DNA of 64,000 nucleotides from Caecibacteroides pullorum (GCF_019239235.1 NZ_JAAZTS010000004.1:62001-126000); one strand, 5' to 3'. Positions 35,386 through 44,811 are shown, counted from the stretch's first letter. Numbers and translations: made by a program. The notes: generated by a model not told the origin, from the letters alone.

Positions 35386-36555
35386 TTATTGCATATTAAC
35401 AGCCATTTCCAATTGTTGGAGAGCTTTACGAAGCTGTTGGCGCGGACAACCTACATTGAGCCTCATGAAACCACGGCCGGGCTCGCCAAACATAGTGCCC
35501 GAATTCAGTGCCAGACGGGCCTTGTCGGCAAACAAATGCTCCAGCTCCTCTTGGCTAAGCCCCAAAGCACGACAATCGAGAAACACGAGATAGGAAGCCT
35601 GTGGGCGTATCATGCCGATGGAGGGGATATGCTCCTTCAGATAGGCTTCGGTGAAGTCTATATTGCCCTGAATGTAAGCCAGCATCTGCTCCAGCCACTC
35701 CTCGCCGTGCTCGAAAGCAGCCTTGCATCCAATGTAAGCAAAAAGATGCCCTTCACAAAATTCGCCCGCCTCCATAAAGGTTTGGAAGCGTTCGCGCAAA
35801 GTGTCGTCGGGCACGATGGCAAAGGAACTCTGAATGCCAGGCATGTTGAACGTTTTGCTGGGCGCCATGAAGGTAACGCAATTGGAAGCAGCCGCCTCGC
35901 TTACCGAAGCAAAAGGATGATGCTTGTAGGGCGGCAAGGTGAGGTCGGCATGGATTTCGTCGGAAATGACCAACGTACCGCTTTCCTTGCAGATGTCGGC
36001 AATTTGACGAAGCTCGTCCACCGTCCACACACGCCCGCCAGGGTTGTGAGGATTGCAGAGAATGAGTGCCTTGCATCCCTGCACGTCGCGACGCAGGCGG
36101 TCGAAGTCGATGTGATAGTGCCCGTCGCGCAGGTCGAGCGGCGAACACACGACCTCGCGCTTCAGCCGTTCGGTAACAAGGAAGAAGGGATGGTAGACGG
36201 GCGTCATTACCAGCACACGGTCGCCCGGCTGCGTAAAGCAGAGCAGGGCAAAAGCCTGGGCACGCACAATACCCGGCACAAACGTCAGCCAATCGGGGCG
36301 TACTTCCCACTGATGGCGCTTCTGCAACCAGCGGCAGATGGTGGTGTCCCAACCTTCACAAGCCGAGGTATATCCCAACACTTCGTGCTCCAGCCTATGG
36401 CGCAAGGCATCCATCACAAAAGGCGGCGTACGAAAATCCATATCGGCCACCCACATAGCCGTCAGGTCGTTGCGCCCCCAAACGTTCTTCATACCGTCCC
36501 ACTTCACCGAATCGGTGCCGCGGCGATCTATTACTTCATCGAAATTATATTGCAT
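35386..36555 (-). CDS. MalY/PatB-type PLP-dependent cystathionine beta-lyase
   Basis: A 389-residue fold-type I PLP enzyme. The N-terminal part NFDEVIDRRGTDSVKWDGM...LTAMWVADMDFRTPPFV is typical of MalY/PatB. Other parts are LCNPHNPGGRVWTVDEL, the PLP-binding SDEIHADLTL, and the Schiff-base Lys in MAPSKTFNMPGIQSSF. Members cleave C-S bonds (cystathionine, cysteine conjugates) and some are aminotransferases. It stands in front of the HAD gene. The 155-bp gap upstream holds a run of 22-bp repeat units. Confidence 0.9.
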   Translation of the reverse strand: MQYNFDEVIDRRGTDSVKWDGMKNVWGRNDLTAMWVADMDFRTPPFVMDALRHRLEHEVLGYTSACEGWDTTICRWLQKRHQWEVRPDWLTFVPGIVRAQAFALLCFTQPGDRVLVMTPVYHPFFLVTERLKREVVCSPLDLRDGHYHIDFDRLRRDVQGCKALILCNPHNPGGRVWTVDELRQIADICKESGTLVISDEIHADLTLPPYKHHPFASVSEAAASNCVTFMAPSKTFNMPGIQSSFAIVPDDTLRERFQTFMEAGEFCEGHLFAYIGCKAAFEHGEEWLEQMLAYIQGNIDFTEAYLKEHIPSIGMIRPQASYLVFLDCRALGLSQEELEHLFADKARLALNSGTMFGEPGRGFMRLNVGCPRQQLRKALQQLEMAVNMQ

Positions 36556-36599
36556 TTCCTTTTGATTTATAAAGTTTCACTTCTTTATTCCATCTATCA

Positions 36600-36665
36600 C
36601 TTATCCGTAAAACTATGTTTTCTTGATGGGAAAGCATCGTTTTATCGAGAAGAAAACAGTGCTTT
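36600..36665. repeat. three units of a dispersed 22-bp repeat (locus C)
   Basis: Three adjacent 22-bp units, 36600-36621, 36622-36643 and 36644-36665. The central one is the best match to seven variable bases then SGAAAGCAYYGTTTT. The outer ones keep AAAAC or AAAGC and the terminal T-run. The locus fills the gap between the CPBP protease gene and the MalY/PatB gene. Confidence 0.65.
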
Positions 36666-36710
36666 CCACTCTGCCCGCCAAAGCGCGCCCTGACCGAAGC
36701 CAATCTTCCG

Positions 36711-37325
36711 TCAGATGGGGAACCAGACGAACACCGCCACATCCCACACTGCATGCGACACGATGATGGCCCACATACGTCGCGGATACAAGCGGTAAAG
36801 TCCGCCCCACACCACGCCTGCCACCAGTGCCGCCATCACGAGCATGAAGTTGCACGAAGCAGCATGCACCAACGCGTAAACCAACGTCGTCACCACAAAG
36901 CCGGCATTAGGAGTCCAACGCCGCGAAAGCGTGCGTTGCACATATCCACGCCAAAAGATTTCTTCGGCAGGGCCTATCAATACCAGCATCAAGACGGAGA
37001 GCAACCAAGGCGATGCTCCCTCCTTCATGCCATAAATCAGATTAACCTGCGGGCGGGCGAAGTCGAAAAGCCACGTCGACACTTTATCGCCCGTCCAGAA
37101 GATGCCCCACAAAGCCACGGCAATGACTATGCCCAGCAACAGATTCGTCCAGCTGCTATCAGACTCACGCCGCCAACCTGCATCGAAACGAAGGGACAAG
37201 ACGGAGAGCGTCAGAGCCGAAAGAGACATCATCAGCCAAAAGTTGACATGCGGCGCCGTCAGAGGCGAAAACATGACCGACCACAACACGGTGGCCAGCA
37301 CGATGGACAGGACCAATCTTTTCAT
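36711..37325 (-). CDS. CPBP family intramembrane metalloprotease
   Basis: A 204-residue membrane protein of the CAAX protease / bacteriocin-processing family. About five helices are visible. The active-site motif 1 is GPAEEIFWRGYVQR (EExxxR), motif 2 is in YALVHAASCNFMLVMAAL and motif 3 in VSHAVWDVAVFVW. Members cleave membrane-bound peptides or act as regulators. The substrate is unknown. The start overlaps the menA stop by 4 bp (ATGA), so it is translated as the second gene of a menA operon. Confidence 0.88.
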   Translation of the reverse strand: MKRLVLSIVLATVLWSVMFSPLTAPHVNFWLMMSLSALTLSVLSLRFDAGWRRESDSSWTNLLLGIVIAVALWGIFWTGDKVSTWLFDFARPQVNLIYGMKEGASPWLLSVLMLVLIGPAEEIFWRGYVQRTLSRRWTPNAGFVVTTLVYALVHAASCNFMLVMAALVAGVVWGGLYRLYPRRMWAIIVSHAVWDVAVFVWFPI

Positions 37326-38215
37326 GAGAATACACGGGCTAAAACGAACGACAAGGCAAAAAGCAGGCTAAACAATAACTGGAGCTTGGCCGTCAGCTCG
37401 TCGAGGCGAGAGATGCCCTCCATGCCACACATCGAGTAAGAAGCCATCAGACGCACATTGCCCACGGCAGGTATCAGCGCAGGAAGCACCAGCAGGCTCC
37501 ACCAAGGAAAGACTCCTGTGGCGGCACAGCCGATGATCCACACGAAGGGGAGCAACACTTCCAGATAATAAACCAGCATGGACGTCCGTGCACCCACCGT
37601 CATGGCCAAGGTACGGATATCGGCCCGCACGTCGGTTTCAATGTCGCGCGTGTTGTTGGCGTGCAGGATAGCTACGGTGATGAGCCCCACAGGGACACCT
37701 GCCCACATCGTCGACCAATCCATCGTACCCGTCGCCACATAGGCCGTGCCCAACATGGGCAGCAGCGCATAAGCCACGAAGATAACCACGTCGCCCAGCG
37801 CACGATACTTCAACGCCGGATAGAGCAGCGTACAAGCCGCTCCGCCGATACCTATATATAATAGGGGAAGCCCTGTCCGAAGCATCAATCCGACACCTGC
37901 TATCAGCGCCACCACGAGCAGCGAGAGCGAAAGGCGGAAAATCTCCTGCGGACGGAAGAGGCCGCCTGTCAGCGTACGCACGCCATGGGTGTCTTCGCGA
38001 TCCACGTGGTGCTTGTAGTCGAAATAGTCGCTCCACGTATTGCCTGCGGCATGAAACACGATGATGTTGAGCAACGCCCATACACCGTTTGTCCAGTTCA
38101 CGTCTTGTTGCATCCAATAGAGATAAGCCAACGTCACCGCCACAGGCATAGCCGAGGCAGGAAACGACCAGGGCCGAACGGCCACCAGCCAATCTTTCAA
38201 AACATGTTTCTTCAT
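37322..38215 (-). CDS. menA: 1,4-dihydroxy-2-naphthoate polyprenyltransferase
   Basis: A 297-residue UbiA-family prenyltransferase of menaquinone synthesis. I start at 38215 (MKKHVLKDWLVAVRPWSFPAS), which is the conserved beginning; the upstream extension is not protein-like. Metal-binding motifs are NTWSDYFDYKHHVDREDTHG and the second ANNTRDIETD. Nine or so membrane helices follow. It transfers a polyprenyl chain to DHNA at the inner membrane. The CPBP protease gene follows with a 4-bp overlap. Confidence 0.93.
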   Translation of the reverse strand: MKKHVLKDWLVAVRPWSFPASAMPVAVTLAYLYWMQQDVNWTNGVWALLNIIVFHAAGNTWSDYFDYKHHVDREDTHGVRTLTGGLFRPQEIFRLSLSLLVVALIAGVGLMLRTGLPLLYIGIGGAACTLLYPALKYRALGDVVIFVAYALLPMLGTAYVATGTMDWSTMWAGVPVGLITVAILHANNTRDIETDVRADIRTLAMTVGARTSMLVYYLEVLLPFVWIIGCAATGVFPWWSLLVLPALIPAVGNVRLMASYSMCGMEGISRLDELTAKLQLLFSLLFALSFVLARVFS

Positions 38216-38319
38216 ATACAAAAACTTGTTATAGGTTAGGGGGTACAAATGTACGAAATATCTTCGCCATTTCCTGAAAAAGGAAAGAGAATGCACTAGA
38301 TTATTCCGCCTAAAATCTT

Positions 38320-38327
38320 TAATTTTG
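38320..38327 (+). promoter_or_regulatory. -7 promoter box of the HAD-Cof gene
   Basis: TAATTTTG matches TAnnTTTG and lies 25 bp before the ATG at 38353. It supports that start over the TTG at 38344. Confidence 0.45.
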
Positions 38328-38352
38328 TGCCCCAGATAAAGAATTGAACGCA

Positions 38353-39150
38353 ATGACCAAAGCTCTGTTTTTCGACATCGACGGAACGCTCGTCAGCTTC
38401 CGCACCCACGAGATACCCGCCTCGGCCGTCGAGGCATTGTCGGCCGCCAAGGCCAAAGGCCACCGCATCTTCATCGCTACCGGCCGTCCGCGCGTCATCA
38501 TCAACAACCTGGGTCCCTTGCAGGAACGAGGACTGATAGACGGTTATGTCACGATGAACGGCGCCTATTGCTTCGTGGGCGACCAAGTGATCTACAAGAG
38601 CTCCATACCAGCCGACGACGTCCGCACGCTCACCGACTATTGTGCCCAGCGGAGCATCCCCTGCATCGTAGTGGGCGAACACACCATCTGCGTCTGCCAG
38701 CCCGACGAGCGCGTGCAACAGATCTTCCACGAACACTTGCGTGTCACGACACCCCTCCCCGACACACCTCTCCATGAAGCTATCGACGGCAAGGAAATCT
38801 TCCAGCTGACACCCTTCCTTGACGAGACACAAGAGGCGGAAGTAGTGCCTTCCCTCACCCATTGCGAGATGGGCCGCTGGCATCCGGCCTTTGTCGATGT
38901 CACCGCTCGCGGCAACACCAAGCAACGGGGTATCGACGAGATCATCCGCCACTTCGGCATTCGCCTCGAAGACACCATTGCTTTCGGCGACGGAGGTAAC
39001 GACATTTCCATGCTTCGCCATGCAGGTATCGGCATCGCCATGGGTAACGCCCGTGACGAAGTAAAAGCCGCCGCCAACTATATCACCGATACGGTGGACG
39101 AAGACGGTATAGCGAAAGCCATTCAGAAATGGATAATGGAGAATGGATAA
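38353..39150 (+). CDS. Cof-type HAD phosphatase
   Basis: A 265-residue HAD hydrolase of the Cof subfamily (cap type 2B). Motif I is FFDIDGTLVSF, motif II IFIATGRPR, motif III Lys near GNTKQRGIDEIIRHFG, and motif IV AFGDGGNDISMLRHAGIGIAMGNA. Such enzymes dephosphorylate sugar phosphates or cofactor intermediates. The start is at ATG 38353. The helicase gene that follows starts 8 bp before this gene's stop codon. Confidence 0.92.
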   Translation: MTKALFFDIDGTLVSFRTHEIPASAVEALSAAKAKGHRIFIATGRPRVIINNLGPLQERGLIDGYVTMNGAYCFVGDQVIYKSSIPADDVRTLTDYCAQRSIPCIVVGEHTICVCQPDERVQQIFHEHLRVTTPLPDTPLHEAIDGKEIFQLTPFLDETQEAEVVPSLTHCEMGRWHPAFVDVTARGNTKQRGIDEIIRHFGIRLEDTIAFGDGGNDISMLRHAGIGIAMGNARDEVKAAANYITDTVDEDGIAKAIQKWIMENG

Positions 39151-40894
39151 AGCCTTCCTCCCCGACACCAGCAACCGTGAGTTTCAGGACGCCCTGAACC
39201 TCGTGAAGTACACCCGCCAGTCGCTCTTCCTGACGGGGAAGGCCGGTACGGGCAAATCGACCTTCCTGCGCTACGTCTGCGACAACGTACGCAAGAAACA
39301 TGTCGTACTAGCCCCCACAGGCATCGCCGCCATCAACGCGGGCGGAAGTACCCTGCATAGCTTTTTCAAGCTACCCTTCCACCCCCTGCTGCCCGACGAT
39401 CCCAACCTGAGCCTGCAGAAGGGACGCATCCACGAGTTCTTCAAGTACACCAAGCCCCACCGCAAGCTGCTCGAGGAGCTGGAGCTGGTCATCATCGACG
39501 AGATTTCAATGGTGCGGGCCGACATCATCGATGCCGTCGACCGCATCCTGCGCGTCTATAGCCACAACCTTCGCGAACCCTTCGGCGGCAAGCAGCTGCT
39601 GCTCGTGGGCGATGTCTTCCAGCTGGAGCCTGTGGTGAAGGCTGACGAGCGCGACATCCTGAACCGCTTCTACCCCACGCCCTATTTCTTCTCGGCCCGT
39701 GTATTCAGCCAGATAGAACTGGTATCGGTCGAATTGCAGAAGGTGTATCGCCAGAGCGACCCGCAATTCATCGGCGTGCTGGACCACATCCGCAACAACA
39801 CCGCCGGCTCCGCTGACCTCCAGCTGCTCAACACCCGCTACACCACAGCCACCGAGCCCGCCGACGCCGACGACCTCTACATCACCCTGGCCACCCGCCG
39901 CGACAACGTAGACTACATCAACGAGCGACGCCTGAAGGAGCTCCCCGGCCAGCCCGAAAGCTTCCTCGGAGAAGTGCACGGCGACTTTCCCGAAAGCAGC
40001 CTGCCCACCTCGCAGGAACTGGTACTAAAGCCTGGCGCACAAGTCATCTTCATCAAGAATGACTACGAACGCCGGTGGGTAAACGGCACCATCGGCGTGG
40101 TGAGCGGCTTCGACCTCGACGGCGAGACGCTCTACATCACCACCGACGACGGCCGTGCCTGCGACGTACGCCGCGAGACATGGCGCAACATCCGCTACAC
40201 CTACAATGAAGAGAAGAAGCAGATCGAGGAAGAAGAACTGGGCACGTTTACCCAGTTTCCCGTCCGTCTGGCGTGGGCCATCACCGTCCACAAGAGCCAG
40301 GGACTGACGTTCAGCCGCGTGGTCATCGACTTCACGGGCGGTGTCTTTGCGGGCGGGCAGACCTACGTGGCCCTGAGCCGATGTACCTCGCTCGAAGGTA
40401 TCCGCCTAAGAAAGCCCGTCAGCCGTGCCGATGTCTTCGTCCGCCCCGAAATCGTACAATTCGCCGAACGCTTCAACAACCGCCAGGCCATCGACCGCGC
40501 CCTGAAGCAGGCACAGGCCGACGTGCAATATGCTGCCGCAACCAAGGCTTTCGACCGTGGCGACTTCGATACCTTCCTCACGGAGTTCTTCAAGGCCATC
40601 CACTCGCGCTACGACATCGAACGCCCCGCCGCCCAGCGCCTCATCCGCCGCAAGCTGAACGTCATCAACCGTCTGCGCGAAGAAAACCGTGCCCTGCGTA
40701 CCGCCGCACTCGAAAAGGAGAAGACCCTCGTGAAATATGCCCGCGAATACATCAACATGGGCGACGAATGCCTGAAGCACGACATGAAGGAAGCTGCCCT
40801 GCGCAACTATGAGAAAGCCGTGGCCCTCTGCCCCAAGTTTAAGGAAGCGTGGAAAAAAATCAAGAAACTGGATAAGGAAATGCGGAAAGAATAA
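39143..40894 (+). CDS. PIF1/RecD-like DNA helicase with C-terminal TPR-like tail
   Basis: A 583-residue superfamily 1B helicase. Walker A is LTGKAGTGKSTFLRYV, motif Ia VLAPTGIAAINAGGSTLHSFF, Walker B LVIIDEISMVRADIID, and the late motif AITVHKSQGLTFSRVVIDF...ALSRCTSLEGIRL. These are the marks of PIF1-like 5'-3' helicases found in many Bacteroidota. The final 80 residues (LVKYAREYINMGDECLKHDMKEAALRNYEKAVALCPKFKEAWKKIKKLDKEM) form one TPR pair, perhaps for partner binding. It overlaps the upstream HAD gene by 8 bp. The cellular role is not known; DNA repair or replication is likely. Confidence 0.92.
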   Translation: MDKAFLPDTSNREFQDALNLVKYTRQSLFLTGKAGTGKSTFLRYVCDNVRKKHVVLAPTGIAAINAGGSTLHSFFKLPFHPLLPDDPNLSLQKGRIHEFFKYTKPHRKLLEELELVIIDEISMVRADIIDAVDRILRVYSHNLREPFGGKQLLLVGDVFQLEPVVKADERDILNRFYPTPYFFSARVFSQIELVSVELQKVYRQSDPQFIGVLDHIRNNTAGSADLQLLNTRYTTATEPADADDLYITLATRRDNVDYINERRLKELPGQPESFLGEVHGDFPESSLPTSQELVLKPGAQVIFIKNDYERRWVNGTIGVVSGFDLDGETLYITTDDGRACDVRRETWRNIRYTYNEEKKQIEEEELGTFTQFPVRLAWAITVHKSQGLTFSRVVIDFTGGVFAGGQTYVALSRCTSLEGIRLRKPVSRADVFVRPEIVQFAERFNNRQAIDRALKQAQADVQYAAATKAFDRGDFDTFLTEFFKAIHSRYDIERPAAQRLIRRKLNVINRLREENRALRTAALEKEKTLVKYAREYINMGDECLKHDMKEAALRNYEKAVALCPKFKEAWKKIKKLDKEMRKE

Positions 40895-40916
40895 ACGCAA
40901 AGAGGGGAAAAATGAC

Positions 40917-40924
40917 TACATTTG
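40917..40924 (+). promoter_or_regulatory. -7 promoter box of the YciO/Sua5 gene
   Basis: TACATTTG matches TAnnTTTG and lies 23 bp before the ATG at 40948. Confidence 0.45.
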
Positions 40925-40947
40925 CGTAACCATTATTGCCCAAAGTC

Positions 40948-41562
40948 ATGCTACTGAAACTCTACAACAAGAACAACAACCCCGCCGACCTGCAACGCGT
41001 AGTCGACCTACTGAACGACGGCGGCCTCATCATCTATCCTACCGACACCATGTATGCCATCGGATGCCACGGCCTGAAGGAACGTGCCATCGAACGCATC
41101 TGCCGTCTAAAGGACATCGACCCCAAGAAGAACAACCTCTCCATCATCTGCTACGACCTGAGCAGCATCAGCGAGTATGCCAAGGTGGACAACGCCACCT
41201 TCAAGCTGATGAAACGCAACCTGCCCGGCCCGTTTACCTTCATCCTAAACGGCACTACACGCCTACCCAAAATCTTCCGCAACCGCAAGGAAGTAGGCAT
41301 CCGCATGCCCGACAACCCCATTATCCGAGAAATTGCACGCCTACTGGATGCACCCATTATGACCACTACCCTGCCTCACGACGAAGATGAAGACATCGAA
41401 TACGTCACCGACCCTGAACTGATTGACGAGAAATGGGGCGACACGGTGGACCTCGTCATTGACGGCGGCATCGGCAACATGGAAGGTTCTACGGTAGTGG
41501 ATTGTACGCAGGGCGAGGCGGAAATCATACGCCAGGGAGCCGGATGGCTGGAGGAAGGATAA
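40948..41562 (+). CDS. YciO/Sua5/YrdC family threonylcarbamoyl-AMP synthase-like protein
   Basis: A 204-residue protein started at ATG 40948 (a TTG four codons earlier is possible). The core is VDLLNDGGLIIYPTDTMYAIGCHGLKERAIERICRLKDIDPKKNNLSIICYDL, then NLPGPFTFIL and EVGIRMPDNPIIREIARLLDAPIMTTTL. YrdC/Sua5 proteins make threonylcarbamoyl-AMP for the t6A modification of tRNA; YciO is a close relative with weaker proven function. This one is nearer to YciO in length and lacks the Sua5 C-terminal domain. It has its own promoter. Confidence 0.88.
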   Translation: MLLKLYNKNNNPADLQRVVDLLNDGGLIIYPTDTMYAIGCHGLKERAIERICRLKDIDPKKNNLSIICYDLSSISEYAKVDNATFKLMKRNLPGPFTFILNGTTRLPKIFRNRKEVGIRMPDNPIIREIARLLDAPIMTTTLPHDEDEDIEYVTDPELIDEKWGDTVDLVIDGGIGNMEGSTVVDCTQGEAEIIRQGAGWLEEG

Positions 41563-41574
41563 AAAAATGAAGAA

Positions 41575-41658
41575 TGAAGAATATCGGCTTCGCCTCCGAA
41601 TGAAGAATTATTCCGTACGCTGGGAAATTCTTCATTCTTAATTCTTCATTCTTCATTT
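41575..41658. repeat. inverted AATGAAGAAT repeat in a convergent gap
   Basis: An 18-bp perfect inverted repeat (41575-41592 with 41641-41658), with more copies of GAATGAAGAAT in the spacer (41601 region and the arm from 41629). It lies between the stop codons of the YciO gene and nagB, and may act as a bidirectional terminator. The spacer is not simply a hairpin loop; a small GC stem (CGGCTTCGCCTCCG) is inside. Confidence 0.7.
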
Positions 41659-41666
41659 AAAAAGTT

Positions 41667-42479
41667 TTACTTCAAAAGTGACTCTGGATCCAAGTGGTCG
41701 GCCTCGATGTCCTTGAAGTAGCGGTACGTACCCACCTTCAGTTCATCAGTAGCGGCATCGTCGCAGATAATGATACCCTTCTCGTGCATCTGCAGGGCAC
41801 TGATAGTCCACATCTGCATTACAGGGCCTTCTACGGCATGATACAGGGCGCGTGCCTTGTTGTGGCCATTTACAATGATCATTACTTCCTTGGCGCTGAG
41901 TACAGTGCCTACACCTACGGTCAAAGCCGTCTTGGGCACCTTGTTCACATCGTTGTCGAAGAAGCGTGAATTGGCAATGATAGTATCCGTGGTCAGCGTC
42001 TTCTGGCGGGTACGAGACGAAAGGGAAGAGCCCGGCTCGTTAAAGGCGATGTGACCATCAGGACCAATACCACCCATGAAGAGATCAATACCACCGTACG
42101 ACTTGATTTTCTCCTCGTAGCGGGCACATTCGGCGTCGAGGTCGGCAGCGTTGCCATTCAGTATGTTGGTATTCTCCGGCTTGATGTCGATGTGGCTGAA
42201 GAAGTTGTTCCACATGAAAGAATAGTAACTTTCAGGGTGTTCTTTCGGCAGGCCTACATATTCGTCCATGTTGAAAGTAACAACGTTCTGGAAGGAAACG
42301 AGTCCCTTCTTGTTCAGGTCAATCAGCTCCTTGTACATGCCCAGGGGTGAAGAACCTGTGGGGCATCCCAATACAAAGGGTTTCTCCGCCGTAGAATTGG
42401 CGGCCTTGATCTTCGCAGCTACATAGTGAGCTGCCCACTTCGATACGGATTGGTAATCCGGCTGAATGATTAGTCTCAT
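41667..42479 (-). CDS. nagB: glucosamine-6-phosphate deaminase
   Basis: A 270-residue enzyme that converts glucosamine-6-phosphate to fructose-6-phosphate and ammonia. Motifs: [48 protein letters not shown], the catalytic [23 protein letters not shown], and [21 protein letters not shown]. It feeds GlcNAc and amino sugars into glycolysis and so fits with the GH20 and sulfatase genes 4-7 kb away. It follows the flavodiiron gene by 29 bp. Confidence 0.96.
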   Translation of the reverse strand: MRLIIQPDYQSVSKWAAHYVAAKIKAANSTAEKPFVLGCPTGSSPLGMYKELIDLNKKGLVSFQNVVTFNMDEYVGLPKEHPESYYSFMWNNFFSHIDIKPENTNILNGNAADLDAECARYEEKIKSYGGIDLFMGGIGPDGHIAFNEPGSSLSSRTRQKTLTTDTIIANSRFFDNDVNKVPKTALTVGVGTVLSAKEVMIIVNGHNKARALYHAVEGPVMQMWTISALQMHEKGIIICDDAATDELKVGTYRYFKDIEADHLDPESLLK

Positions 42480-42508
42480 GTCTGATTAATTTATAAGGTT
42501 AGTAATAT

Positions 42509-43708
42509 TTATTTCCGATCCTTCTTCAGGCGGTCGGCCATGGCGCGAGCCAGGTTCTCACACTGCTCGTAGGTAATCTCCTTCATGGCTTGCTTCATTT
42601 CTACAGGGTCGCCCACAATTTCCAGCTTGCTCTTTTCAGCAAACTCGGCGATGCGCTTCACGGCGGCACCTGCCCACGTAAACGACCCGAACCAGCCCAG
42701 ATAGCGTCCCTTCACCTCGCGCACCAGTATCTTGGAGAGGAGCGAATCCACTTCGGGATAAATCTGGTTACTGTACGTGGGGCTACCCACAATGAGGCCG
42801 CGATATTTGAAGATATCTTTCAATATATACGAAGGATTGCTCTTGCTTACGTTGTGCATCACAATGTTCTTGATACCTTGGGCAGACAGCTCGGCGGCAA
42901 TGGCTTCGGCCATCTGCTCCGTATTGCCATACATGCTGCCGTAGGCGATGACCACACCTTCCTCGGCCTCGTAGCGGCTCAGGCGGTCGTAAACGCCTAC
43001 CACGCGAGCAATGTTCTCCGTCCAAACCGGCCCGTGGGTTGAACAGATGGTCGTAATGGGCAGGTGTCCCAGCTTGGCCAGTGCCTTCTGCACGGGGTTG
43101 CCATACTTACCCACGATGTTGGAGTAGTAACGCACCATTTCCTCCCAGTACTTGTCCAGGTTGATGCGTGTGTCGAGGAAGCCGCCATCCAGCGTGCCGA
43201 AGCAGCCGAAAGCGTCGCCGGCAAAGAGGATGCCGTCGGTTTCGTCGAAAGTCATCATCGTCTCGGGCCAGTGTACCATCGGTGTCAGGTAGAATTTCAG
43301 TTTATGGTGGCCCAGGTCGAGCATCGACTCGTCTTTCACCTCGTAGCGGTCGCCCGTCACGCCATAATAGCCCTCGATCATGCCGAAGGTCTGCTTGTTG
43401 CCCACGATGACAATGTCGGGGTAGTGTTGCTTGATAAGGCGGATAGATCCCGAGTGGTCGGGCTCCATGTGGTTGATGATGAGGTATTGGATAGGGCGGT
43501 CGCCGATGATGCAACGGATTTTGCGCAGATACGTCTCGAAGAAGCACGCGTCCACGGTGTCCACCAGCGCCACGATGTCGTCGTCTATCAGATACGAGTT
43601 GTAAGAAACACCGTAGGGCAAAGGCCACATTCCTTCGAAAAGGTGTTTGTTACGGTCGTTCACTCCCACGTAATGTACTTTTCCTTTAATCAATGTTTTC
43701 TGATTCAT
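42509..43708 (-). CDS. flavodiiron protein (FprA/rubredoxin-oxygen oxidoreductase type)
   Basis: A 399-residue protein with an N-terminal metallo-beta-lactamase-like diiron domain and a C-terminal flavodoxin domain. The diiron ligand motif is YLIINHMEPDHSGSI, with further ligands in FAGDAFGCFG and STHGPVW. The flavodoxin phosphate loop is IAYGSMYGNTEQMAEAIA, then VGSPTYSNQIYPEVD. Such enzymes reduce O2 to water or NO to N2O in anaerobes and protect them. nagB follows. Confidence 0.95.
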   Translation of the reverse strand: MNQKTLIKGKVHYVGVNDRNKHLFEGMWPLPYGVSYNSYLIDDDIVALVDTVDACFFETYLRKIRCIIGDRPIQYLIINHMEPDHSGSIRLIKQHYPDIVIVGNKQTFGMIEGYYGVTGDRYEVKDESMLDLGHHKLKFYLTPMVHWPETMMTFDETDGILFAGDAFGCFGTLDGGFLDTRINLDKYWEEMVRYYSNIVGKYGNPVQKALAKLGHLPITTICSTHGPVWTENIARVVGVYDRLSRYEAEEGVVIAYGSMYGNTEQMAEAIAAELSAQGIKNIVMHNVSKSNPSYILKDIFKYRGLIVGSPTYSNQIYPEVDSLLSKILVREVKGRYLGWFGSFTWAGAAVKRIAEFAEKSKLEIVGDPVEMKQAMKEITYEQCENLARAMADRLKKDRK

Positions 43709-43770
43709 ACTTTGATAGTCTTATTTGGATTCATTCCAGTCATGATACGTGGTGCAAAAATACAATATTT

Positions 43771-44706
43771 TTATTGATTATACAACTTTCCCTGCCAGGC
43801 GTCCAGTTCTTTCATTCTTTTTTGCAGGCGGTGGTTGAATTCGTAGTTCTTCAGCCCCCAATCGGGTGCGATGAGCAGCTCCTTGGGCGACTGGGACACA
43901 AAGCGCTCCAGCACCAGGTCAGGGCGCAGACGCTGGATGTAATCCACCACCAGAGCGATGTATTCGTCCACGTCGTCGAACAGGTGGAAGTCTTCGGGCC
44001 GCTCCTCGTACTCGCGCGCCATGCGGGTACCGCGTATCAGTTGCAACTGGTGCAGCTTCAGGGTGTCGAGTGGCAGACGCGAGATGTCCGCCGCCTGTCC
44101 CAACATGTCCTCGCGCGACTCGCCAGGCAGCCCCAGGATGACGTGTCCGCCTACGGGCAGCCCGCGGGCGGCCGTACGCTCCACGGCGTCCATCGCCGCC
44201 TGCCACGTGTGTCCACGGTTGATGCGGCGCAGGGTGCGGTCCAGCGTGCTCTCGATGCCATACTCTACCAGCACGAATGTCCCCTTAGCCAGCGTCTCCA
44301 GGTAGTCCAGCAAGGCATCGGGCATACAGTCGGGACGCGTACCGATGACCAGCCCCACCACGTCGTCCACTGCCAATGCCTCCTCGTACTTGCGCTTCAG
44401 CGCCTCCAGTTCGCCATACGTGTTGGTGTAGGCCTGGAAGTAGGCCAGGTACTTCATTTCGGGGTACTTGTGCGCAAAGAAGCGTTTCCCTTCCTCCAAC
44501 TGCACGGCCACTGTCTTCTCTGTACGGCAATATTCGGGGTTGAACGTCTGGTTGTTGCAATACGTACATCCTCCGTAACCCACCGTTCCGTCACGGTTGG
44601 GGCACGTGAATCCCGCATTAAGCGAAATCTTCTGCACTTTGCCGGGGAAAAAGCGCTTCAGAAAAGTCGGGAAATCGTTGTAAAGTGTTCTTGTCTCCAT
44701 TGCCAT
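43771..44706 (-). CDS. radical SAM protein, TIGR01212 family
   Basis: A 311-residue radical SAM protein. The cluster motif is in SLNAGFTCPNRDGTVGYGGCTYCNNQTFNP, the Cys spacing of the TIGR01212 family. Later parts are TNTYGELEALKRKYEEAL, VGLVIGTRPDCMPDALLDYLE and GLPVGGHVILGLPGESREDMLGQA. The exact reaction is not known to me; relatives act in tRNA or small-molecule chemistry. Starts at 44706 (MAMETR) or 44700 (METR) are both possible. A good promoter lies so close that the transcript may be almost leaderless, which would favour 44700. Confidence 0.88.
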   Translation of the reverse strand: MAMETRTLYNDFPTFLKRFFPGKVQKISLNAGFTCPNRDGTVGYGGCTYCNNQTFNPEYCRTEKTVAVQLEEGKRFFAHKYPEMKYLAYFQAYTNTYGELEALKRKYEEALAVDDVVGLVIGTRPDCMPDALLDYLETLAKGTFVLVEYGIESTLDRTLRRINRGHTWQAAMDAVERTAARGLPVGGHVILGLPGESREDMLGQAADISRLPLDTLKLHQLQLIRGTRMAREYEERPEDFHLFDDVDEYIALVVDYIQRLRPDLVLERFVSQSPKELLIAPDWGLKNYEFNHRLQKRMKELDAWQGKLYNQ

Positions 44707-44708
44707 CC

Positions 44709-44738
44709 CAAAGATACTCAAAAGCTGGCGAATTACCA
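44709..44738 (-). promoter_or_regulatory. promoter of the radical SAM gene
   Basis: TTG (44738-44736), 19 bp, then TATCTTTG (44716-44709): a close match to the Bacteroides consensus. The predicted transcription start is only a few bases before the ATG at 44700. Confidence 0.6.
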
Positions 44739-44811
44739 AGAGCACAAGCATCATTTCAGGGCATCTGCAATCAACAAAACACTTAACAGTCTGAAAAACT
44801 GAAACATACAT

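Noticed and set aside
35389..36693. 434-codon plus-strand frame opposite MalY/PatB
   Set aside because: Antisense shadow of a well-supported enzyme gene.
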